Origin: Acidimicrobiia bacterium
GTDB lineage: Bacteria; Actinomycetota; Acidimicrobiia; Spongiisociales; ZC4RG35
DNA length: 5,013 nucleotides
Reading direction: 5' to 3'
NCBI GenBank assembly: GCA_009377735.1
Contig: WHTL01000295.1
Location: 1-5,013, forward strand
The notes below the pieces were generated by a model, which was not told the DNA's origin, made no database searches, and worked only from the letters and a program-made list of their open reading frames with translations. A program made the translations under genes and the position numbers. This document shows positions 1-5,013 of this stretch, one piece after another. The stretch's first letter is position 1. The number at the start of each line of letters is the position of its first letter.

Positions 1-157
1 TGACCCGCCCCCAAGCCGAGACCGGCGCACACACCCCAAAAATCAGGGTTTGTAGTGACAAACACGTTCTATCGCAAGTCCCTGACCAGGCACTATACGA
101 TTCTCGTGTCAAAGTTGGGACTGGAACCGGCAGAGGTTGAGGAGAATTCGAACAAAT
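1..157. other. Left-edge region with no recognisable gene
   Basis: All three plus frames can be read for a while from the window edge: one closes with TAG at 53-55, one with TGA at 138-140, and one stays open to 276. None gives a protein I recognise, and no codon pattern favours one of them. The first 52 bases could be the tail of an upstream plus-strand gene ending at the TAG, but this cannot be decided from the window. The only structure seen is the 6-bp hairpin listed at 48-63. Confidence 0.4.
48..63. repeat. Small perfect inverted repeat (hairpin)
   Basis: GTTTGT (48-53) and ACAAAC (58-63) pair perfectly around the 4-base loop AGTG. Read on the minus strand, the hairpin is followed a few bases later by CCTGATTTTTG, so it could be a weak terminator for a minus-strand transcript. 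Read on the plus strand, it lies just after the TAG at 53-55. No T-run directly adjoins the stem, so a terminator role is uncertain. Confidence 0.35.
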
Positions 158-159
158 TG

Positions 160-227
160 GGGACAGGATTCACCGATCGAACTGGCAGTTTCGCCTTTTT
201 TTATGTCGTTTCACAGAAATCTGTCCC
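160..227. repeat. Imperfect GGGACAG-type inverted repeat, REP-like
   Basis: GGGACAG (160-166) pairs with CTGTCCC (221-227). After two mismatches the pairing resumes with TTC (169-171) against GAA (216-218), so 10 of 12 positions pair ungapped. The motif, with its TTGGGGACAGG context, resembles the extragenic palindromes often found near REP-associated IS200-like (Y1) transposases in environmental bacteria. That resemblance comes from memory, and no transposase gene lies in this window. The 44-base interior holds the weak hairpin and T-run listed separately. The element sits about 70 bases upstream of the SLH gene. Confidence 0.4.
178..202 (+). terminator. Possible weak intrinsic terminator
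   Basis: CGAA (178-181) pairs with TTCG (190-193). The stem can continue with CTG against CAG around a bulged T. It is followed after CC by seven consecutive T's (196-202). Hairpin plus T-run is the form of a rho-independent terminator for a plus-strand transcript entering from the left edge. The stem is short and interrupted, so it would be weak. It also argues against the open frame across 55-276 being a real gene. Confidence 0.35.
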
Positions 228-297
228 ACCCCATCTAGGTCGTAATCGAGGGACGGATGACAGGTCAACAAAATGAGGGGACTGGAGGACAAAGCAA

Positions 298-1748
298 TTG
301 TCAATGCAAACACACCGATCCACGAAGTGGGTCACATTCGCAACGATTGTCGTTGTTGCCACCCTGGCGGCTATCACCCTTTCTGCTCAGGAAACGATCT
401 CCTATGAGCAGGGATTCGAGCAAGACACCGAAGGCTGGTCCGGGGACATCATTAGGGTGCCTAGTGGCTCCGAGGGAATCGACTCCTCTATAGGGGACTT
501 CCACGCCACCGTCGAGAACAGCGGCGATGGTGGACCGAATACTGAGTTCGGTGGTATAGCGACACCTGGCCCTCGGAGGGTTATGTGACCGAGCTCGATG
601 TATATCTCGATCCCGACTGGGCACTCGGTGAGGGATTCGATTACAGCTCCGCGGTCAACAACACGGAAGGAACCCACCTTAGGGATTACGTCTTCCACAT
701 CACCAAGGACACGAGCGAAAACGCTCCTCTCTTCGGGGTCTCCAACAACTCCAACCTTAATCCCAAGGAGACCATAGAGACCGGTGTCCACTACAACTTT
801 ACCGAGCAGGGTAAGCCAGCAGGTTGGTATACCCTCCGGCATACCTTCTGGAATGATGCTGGGAACCTCAGGGTTGATCTGTCCCTTCATGACACCGACG
901 GAACGCAACTTTTCTCGGAATCGCTGCCTCCTGATACTCATCCTATCCAGAACCCAATAGAAGATGTGGGTGGAAATAGGTACGGATGGTTCAGTGCACT
1001 GAGCGAAGAGTTCACTCTTCATATCGACCATACGCAGTTGTGTCTCGGCTCAGAGGGGTGTAGCGACGAACCACCGCCCACCACCACCACGACCACTGGT
1101 GCTCCGACAACCACCACTGAACCAACCACAACCAGCACGACCTCAACCAGCACCACCAGCACCACCAGTGCGCCCACCACGACGACGGTGCCCGAGCCCG
1201 CTCCCGAGTTCGGTGATGTTCCCGAGGACAACATCTTCGCCGAAGACATCGAGTGGCTGGCGGCGGAGGGAATCACCTTCGGGTGTAACCCCCCGGCGAA
1301 CACCATGTTCTGCCCGGAGGACTCGGTTTCCCGAGGTCAGATGGCGGCGTTCATCAACCGGGCAATCGACCTCCCCGAGGCGACGCAGGACCACTTCGTC
1401 GATGATGACGACTCGGTCTTCGAGGACGACATCAACCGACTGGCAGAATCGGGAATCACCCAGGGCTGCAATCCACCCGACAACTCACAGTACTGCCCCA
1501 GCGACAACGTATTGCGCCAGGAGATGGCATCTTTCCTGACGCGGGCCTACGGGTTCGTCGATGGCGACCCCGCCACAGACCGGTTCGTGGACGACGACGG
1601 CAGTATCCACGAGGGCGATATCGAGGCTCTGGCGTCGTCCGGTGTGACCGTCGGTTGCAACCCACCCGACAATGACATGTTCTGCCCCGAGGAGGAGGTA
1701 CTCCGCCAGCAGATGGCCGCCTTCCTCCACCGAGCGGCAACCGACTGA
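298..1748 (+). CDS. Secreted SLH-repeat protein with Thr-rich linker, frameshifted
   Basis: This is a cell-surface protein of about 483 residues once the frame is restored. The TTG at 298 is preferred because GGAGG at 284-288 lies 9 bases before it; the ATG at 304 is the alternative. Residues 1-30 are a signal peptide: basic start, hydrophobic core, and likely cleavage after LSA. Residues 31 to about 255 form an extracellular domain of unknown role, with Gly/Asp-rich beta-type sequence (EGWSG, GGYSDTW, DVYLDP). A Thr/Pro/Ser linker spans about 259-303. Three SLH repeats follow at about 305-357, 367-418 and 430-480, suggesting non-covalent attachment to the cell envelope. Each repeat has a Cys pair nine residues apart (GCNPP...CP). 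The frame breaks at 553-557: one piece runs 298-588, the other continues in a different frame to 1748, first possible restart GTG 585. One inserted base after GGTGGT restores GGYSDTWPSEGYVTELDVYLDP. The downstream piece alone would lack a signal peptide. The SLH and linker calls are firm; the ligand is unknown. Confidence 0.85.
1071..1205 (+). repeat. Low-complexity ACC/ACN repeat encoding Thr/Pro/Ser linker
   Basis: About 135 bases are dominated by Thr codons (mostly ACC, ACA and ACG) with interspersed Pro, Ser and Ala. They encode runs such as PPPTTTTTTGAP and TTTSTTSTSTTSTT. The stretch joins the extracellular domain to the SLH repeats. Such linkers in actinobacterial surface proteins are thought to be extended and possibly O-glycosylated; that is inference here. 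Repeats of this kind are prone to length change by slippage and to assembly error. Confidence 0.85.
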
Positions 1749-1763
1749 ACGGGCAACGAACCT

Positions 1764-1793
1764 TCTCCCCCCACACCGTGCGGTGGGGGGAGA
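1764..1793 (+). terminator. Strong hairpin after the SLH gene
   Basis: TCTCCCCCCAC (1764-1774) pairs perfectly with GTGGGGGGAGA (1783-1793), an 11-bp stem with an 8-base loop, starting 16 bases after the SLH stop codon. The following bases are pyrimidine-rich (TCCTCTTCTCGTTCC) rather than a true T-run, so it is a non-canonical intrinsic terminator or an mRNA 3'-end stabiliser. The stem is symmetric and could also slow minus-strand transcripts arriving from the reductase gene. Confidence 0.7.
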
Positions 1794-2103
1794 TCCTCTT
1801 CTCGTTCCAACACCTCTATTGGCTCTCCCTCCATACCAACCAACACAGTCTTATGTACCTCCAGTTATGGCGGCACTTAGTGCTCTCCGGCGTAAGTATG
1901 TGCGCGTGTTTCGGCGAGGCAGCGCCGTCGATGGCAAGGACACAGGACGCGACAAACGTTCCCATGAGCCTGCCGTTATGGAAACGTGTGTCGGCCGCAC
2001 CCGGTGCGGTGCGTTGAGGACGAGGACGTAGCAAGCGGCGTCGCTGGCCGTTGAAACACCCACGAACTTGCGGCGGGGGGCACTTAGGCACGGGGAACTC
2101 CAC
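1794..2103. other. Convergent intergenic region, no convincing gene
   Basis: About 310 bases lie between the terminator hairpin and the reductase stop codon. Open frames cross it on both strands (for example a plus frame to 2017 and a minus frame 1816-2103), but none looks like a known protein or has a convincing start. Visible structure: the perfect GC-rich palindrome at 1995-2009, the short direct repeat GGCAC-TTA-GGCAC near 2079-2091, and TTATGG at two places. The block looks like the remnant of something, possibly the end of a decayed mobile element, but this cannot be shown from sequence alone. Confidence 0.4.
1995..2009. repeat. GC-rich perfect palindrome
   Basis: CCGCAC (1995-2000) and GTGCGG (2004-2009) pair perfectly around CCG. 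This is a compact stable hairpin in the convergent intergenic region, about 95 bases beyond the reductase stop codon. No T-run follows on either strand, so it is not a canonical terminator. It could still mark the 3' end of the reductase transcript or be part of a structured RNA or element end. Confidence 0.5.
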
Positions 2104-3455
2104 CTACCCCAGTAAGACCTGCTCCACCACCTCGGTAAGGGCGGATTGGGGGTAGATGACCTCGGTGGCGACCCGGTCGATGGGCATGCGGAATTGCATG
2201 GCCTGCACCAACGGCTGAATGAGCATCGACGCCTCGAGACCGATGACATGCGCACCGAGCAGGGTCTCCGTTTGCGGATCAACGAGAACCTTGGCGAAAC
2301 CGCTTTCGTCTTCCATGGCCCATCCGTAGGCGGTGGCCGAATAGTCACGGGTCTGGACCCGGTAGTCGGTACCGTTTTCATCGAGGTCCTGTTGGGTAGC
2401 CCCCACCCAGGCGACCTCGGGGGCAGAAAACACCACGGTCGGCACCGCCCTCTGATCGATGCGGCGCGGCTCGTCGGGATGGAGCAGATTGTGACCGACG
2501 ATCTTGGCCTCGCGGTTGGCAAGATGCTTCAGCTGACGGGGATTACGGATGTCACCCAACGCCCATATCCGCTCGGCGGTAGTGGCCAGGGTGTCATCGG
2601 TGACCACATAGCCGGAGGCATCCAAATCAACGCCGGTCCGTCCGACGTCGAGCTGGGCGCCGTTGGGTTGTCGTCCAGTGGCGATCAGGAGGGAGTCACC
2701 GCTCACAATCGAGCCATCATCGAGGACGACTTCGATGCCGGAGCCCCCCTCGGCCACTCTCGCCGCCGTTCTGCCCAGCCGGAGATCGGCGACATCTGCA
2801 AATAGCCTCGTGAATCGCTGCGAAATCTCGGTGTCCGTGTCCGTCAGGAGCGCATTCCCTCGGGTCACCACGGTCACCTTCGACCCGAACGCAGAGAACA
2901 CATGACCCATCTCGGCAGAGATGAACCCCCCGCCGATGATGATGAGGTGTTCCGGCAATCTATCTATCCGCATGATGGTGTCGGACGTGTGGAAGGAATT
3001 GGCATCGAGTCCATCGATCTCGGGGACGATCGGTCGAGCGCCCGCCGCCAGCACAAAGCAGTCGGCCTCGATGATGCGGTCACCGACAAGAAGCTGGTGA
3101 TCCCCCACGAACCGTGCATCATCGGAGAACACCTCAACGTTCCCCTGGTTGCGCCGATAGTCCTCTCCACTCTCGGCGATGGGATCTATCCGGTTGAAGA
3201 TGCGATCGCGGATCTCGGTCCAACGGACCGAGATCCGAGTCTGAGGTCGACACCCAACCGGCCGGCTGCGGTGGCTTCACGGATCACCTTTGCCGGGTAG
3301 ACCAGCATCTTGGACGGGATGCAGCCCCGATTGAGACAGGTTCCACCAAACGTGTCGCGCTCAACGATGGCCACTCGAAGATCTGCGAATCGGGAGTCGA
3401 TGAAGGTATTGCCCGACCCGGTCCCGATCACGACAAGGTCGAAACGGTCTCTCAA
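2104..3455 (-). CDS. mtr: Mycothione reductase-like flavoprotein, frameshifted
   Basis: The family is FAD-dependent and uses NADPH to reduce oxidised mycothiol (mycothione) in the cytoplasm. Frame-restored length is about 449 residues, against about 459 for the M. tuberculosis enzyme. Start is TTG 3455, overlapping the upstream TGA as TTGA, giving [16 protein letters not shown]. Seen in order: FAD motif GTGSGN (11-16), redox disulfide [13 protein letters not shown] (Cys40, Cys45), NADPH motif IIGGGFIS (about 172-179) with Arg198 fitting NADPH preference, ATGRQPN (258-264), second FAD motif ALGDI (298-302), and a C-terminal dimerisation domain. The frame breaks at about 3222-3236: the first piece runs in one frame to a stop at 3186-3188, the rest in another (longest open part 3132-2104). 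Removing two bases restores [20 protein letters not shown]. The usual C-terminal catalytic His-Pro is Gln436-Ser437, while the partner Glu441 remains. Family assignment is strong; activity is doubtful. The alternative is another disulfide oxidoreductase of the lipoamide dehydrogenase superfamily. Confidence 0.87.
3209..3237. repeat. Perfect 13-bp inverted repeat at the reductase frameshift
   Basis: On the plus strand CGGATCTCGGTCC (3209-3221) is the exact reverse complement of GGACCGAGATCCG (3225-3237), with a 3-base spacer AAC. It lies inside the reductase coding region, exactly where the reading frame changes. One arm (3209-3221) encodes the conserved WTEIR segment; the other arm carries the frame disruption. 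A 13-bp hairpin inside a conserved coding region is unlikely by chance and suggests a templated mutation or an assembly artefact. Confidence 0.9.
3452..3455 (-). promoter_or_regulatory. TTGA stop-start overlap coupling transporter and reductase
   Basis: On the minus strand the reductase TTG start (3455-3453) shares two bases with the transporter TGA stop (3454-3452). Four-base overlaps of this form are typical of translational coupling, where the terminating ribosome re-initiates. An AGCAGGG stretch about 8 bases before the TTG, inside the transporter's last codons, can serve as ribosome site. This decides the TTG start, which also gives an N-terminus of the length expected for the family. 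Confidence 0.7.
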
Positions 3456-4684
3456 GTTGGAACCCTGCTGGGTTGAAACACCCTTCGCCCCTCGGCGATG
3501 AACATCAGGATCGCAGCAAGACTGCCGAACCCGAGGAATCCGAGACTTATGGGAAGTGCCGTTCCGTCGTACATCTGATCGAGCATGCCACCGAGGAGAC
3601 TCCCGAGACCGGTTGAGAAGGCACCGATCACAGCGGCCGCAGTTCCCGCGATGGCACCCATGGGCTCCATCGCGATGGTGTTGTAATTGGGGATGATGAC
3701 GGAATGACACGCCAGATTGGCTGCGAGGAGTGGTGCGAACACCCAGAATGATGGGATCCCGTCGCCCGCGACCACAACCGCGGTGAGTGCCACGGCGACA
3801 CCCACGTAGATCATGGTGGCGAAGTGTGCGACCCGTCGGGTGCCGAAGCGACCCACCAGCCAGGCGTTCCCCAGCATGGCGGATCCCATTACGGCCGCAA
3901 GACCCCCGAACACCACGGGGAAGCTGTCACCGAGCCCGAATGTGTCCGAGATGATGATCTCCGAAGATGCCAAATAGGAGAAGAACACACCGAAAAGACA
4001 AGTGAGGGCAAGGGTGTAGAAGGCCGTCGTGCGGTTGGTTACCACCAGCTTCACCGCCTGGGCAACCCGACGACCCGAAAGGGGGAGACGATGCTCGGGT
4101 TTGAGTGTCTCCGGGAGACGAAACGACCACAGGAGCATGGCGATGATGAACAAGGCACAGAAACCGAACACCCAACGCCAACTCCCCAGTGCCATCAGCA
4201 ACGATCCCAGCGATGGCGCCACGATGGGGATGAGAATGAACACCGCCATGATGAACGACATCGCCCGCGCCATGCGGTCGCCCTCGAATCGATCCCTGAT
4301 CATTGCCAGGGCCACAACACGGGGACCGGCAGCGCCGACCCCCCAAATGAAACGGGAGATAAGAAGGGTCTCGAACGACGGGGCAAAGGTGCAGGCCAAG
4401 GCTCCAAGCAGATAGACGCCGAATGCGACCCGAAGTACGGGGACACGACCAAACCTATCGGCTAACGGACCGTAGACAACCTGGGCAACCGCCAGACCGA
4501 GTAGGAATGCCGACACCACCGCCGACACCTCGGTCCCATCAACAGCGAAGCCGAAGGCGTCTCGCAATTGGGGGAACCCCGGAAGAATGATGTCGGTTCC
4601 CAGGGCGGCACCCGCCATGGTGAACGCCATCAGGATGGTGAACTCAACCCGACCCAGTTGCTGAGGTGACGTTCCGACACGCAT
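3452..4684 (-). CDS. MFS drug-efflux transporter, DHA1 / Bcr-CflA type
   Basis: This is a 410-residue integral membrane protein of about 12 hydrophobic segments, the usual length for proton-driven DHA1 antiporters. Seen in order: TM1 ending in [10 protein letters not shown] (31-40), a motif typical of the Bcr/CflA group; motif [13 protein letters not shown] (72-83) between TM2 and TM3; [12 protein letters not shown] (111-122), the TM4 motif-B region; VAPSLGSLL (155-163) in TM5, the motif C region; SWRWVFG (168-174); and LPETL (190-194) before the central cytoplasmic loop. The substrate is unknown. The ATG at 4684 is the first start in frame; its ribosome site is weak (GGGATACCCTGACCGGA before it). 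Its stop overlaps the start of the reductase gene by four bases, so the pair is coupled. A possible -10 element TATAGA lies on the minus strand at 4769-4764, without a good -35. The gene is intact, unlike its partner. Confidence 0.88.
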   Translation of the reverse strand: MRVGTSPQQLGRVEFTILMAFTMAGAALGTDIILPGFPQLRDAFGFAVDGTEVSAVVSAFLLGLAVAQVVYGPLADRFGRVPVLRVAFGVYLLGALACTFAPSFETLLISRFIWGVGAAGPRVVALAMIRDRFEGDRMARAMSFIMAVFILIPIVAPSLGSLLMALGSWRWVFGFCALFIIAMLLWSFRLPETLKPEHRLPLSGRRVAQAVKLVVTNRTTAFYTLALTCLFGVFFSYLASSEIIISDTFGLGDSFPVVFGGLAAVMGSAMLGNAWLVGRFGTRRVAHFATMIYVGVAVALTAVVVAGDGIPSFWVFAPLLAANLACHSVIIPNYNTIAMEPMGAIAGTAAAVIGAFSTGLGSLLGGMLDQMYDGTALPISLGFLGFGSLAAILMFIAEGRRVFQPSRVPT

Positions 4685-4807
4685 TCCGGTCAGGGTATCC
4701 CATCTCGGAAGGGGCTAGGTCACCGCCTCACCACCCCGAACTTTGGGCCGACACCCCGACCGTTCTATATTGACTGGGTTCGCAGCGCCACCGGGCTAGA
4801 TCACGGC

Positions 4808-5013
4808 TCACATGAAATGCGCCGGATCCACCACCCAGACATTCTCCTCACCAAGCTCGCCTCGGATGGAGCGGACCTGCTTGGCGAGGTAGCCGTCCTC
4901 ACCATCCCACACCACCACGGCCTCATCCGTATGCTGACGGAGCCAGGCGTCGCGTCGTGCGAAGGAGGCTGCAAGCCCCTGCTTGCTATCAGGCCGGGAC
5001 CGATCCAGGGTCA
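4808..5013 (-). CDS. Hypothetical protein, C-terminal part only
   Basis: A minus-strand frame runs from the window edge to a TGA at 4808-4810, giving the last 67 or so residues of a larger gene. The visible part reads KQGLAASFARRDAWLRQH, then DEAVVVWDGEDG, then GEENVWVVDPAHFM at the C-terminus. Alternating hydrophobic strands (AVVVWDG, NVWVVDP) and charged helices suggest the end of an alpha/beta fold. AVVVWDG loosely recalls Rossmann-like nucleotide-binding proteins of the SLOG/YspA type, but this is weak and from memory. No membrane segment or signal is visible. It is separated from the transporter start by 123 bases with no obvious terminator, so read-through into the transporter-reductase pair is possible. 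The start lies outside the window. Confidence 0.65.
   Translation of the reverse strand, partial: TLDRSRPDSKQGLAASFARRDAWLRQHTDEAVVVWDGEDGYLAKQVRSIRGELGEENVWVVDPAHFM

Noticed and set aside
55..276. Open plus-strand frame of 73 codons starting GTG
   Set aside because: No recognisable protein, no ribosome site, and it runs across the inverted repeat and the hairpin plus T-run; it looks like a chance open frame.
551..560. Programmed -1 ribosomal frameshift in the SLH gene
   Set aside because: The direction fits -1, but there is no slippery heptamer; a lost base explains it more simply.
402..1031. Long minus-strand open frame of 209 codons opposite the SLH gene
   Set aside because: It is antisense to a domain with clear family character and shows no family features itself; a typical shadow frame in high-GC DNA.
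1071..1205. Repeated ACC units as a possible CRISPR-like or VNTR array
   Set aside because: They are in frame and encode a Thr/Pro linker; there are no spacers or regular repeat units.
1764..2103. Possible group II intron or its domain V
   Set aside because: No GUGCG-type 5' end paired with a domain V stem (GAAA loop and bulge) or reverse transcriptase could be found; the hairpin at 1764-1793 is a simple terminator-like stem.
2146..2805. Plus-strand open frame of 219 codons
   Set aside because: It is the reverse complement of the reductase, whose motifs are unmistakable in the minus strand.
3824..4465. Plus-strand open frame of 213 codons
   Set aside because: It is antisense to the MFS transporter and has a His/Gln/Arg-rich low-complexity composition typical of shadow frames.
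4764..4792. Minus-strand promoter for the transporter with -10 TATAGA
   Set aside because: The -10 is plausible, but the sequence 17 bases upstream (GGTGGC) does not look like a -35; too weak to list as a feature.
4770..4800. TTGACT on the plus strand as a -35 element with CTAGAT as a -10
   Set aside because: The spacing of 20 bases is too long, and no plus-strand gene follows in the window.

Overview
The window is high-GC DNA, most likely from an actinobacterium and probably from the class Acidimicrobiia. Three signs point there. A minus-strand gene matches mycothione reductase, an enzyme tied to the actinobacterial thiol mycothiol. A secreted protein has a long Thr/Pro linker followed by S-layer homology (SLH) repeats of a Cys-paired type that I associate with this group. 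Non-ATG starts are also used. The lineage is inferred from protein character; no rRNA or tRNA gene is present.

Layout. Positions 1-297 hold no convincing gene. They contain a small perfect hairpin (48-63), an imperfect inverted repeat of the GGGACAG type (160-227), and inside it a weak hairpin followed by seven T's. Positions 298-1748 (+) encode a secreted protein: signal peptide, an extracellular domain of unknown function, a Thr-rich linker and three SLH repeats. Its reading frame is broken by one missing base near 553-557. A strong G/C hairpin (1764-1793) follows its stop codon. Positions 1794-2103 are a roughly 310-base convergent intergenic region with no convincing gene.

The rest is read from the minus strand. 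An MFS drug-efflux-type transporter (4684 down to 3452) overlaps a mycothione reductase gene (3455 down to 2104) by the four bases TTGA, so the two are almost certainly co-transcribed and translationally coupled. This suggests an efflux plus thiol-redox detoxification unit. The reductase copy is damaged in two ways. It has a frameshift lying exactly on a perfect 13-bp inverted repeat at 3209-3237, and the usual C-terminal catalytic His-Pro is replaced by Gln-Ser. Upstream, the 3' end of another minus-strand gene (stop at 4808-4810) runs off the window end.

No clearly new multi-gene system is visible. The best leads are the apparently templated frameshift at the palindrome, the missing catalytic His in the reductase, the Cys-paired SLH repeats, and the two unexplained non-coding stretches. 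Two of the three full-length genes carry a frameshift, so sequencing or assembly error has to be excluded before either is called a pseudogene.
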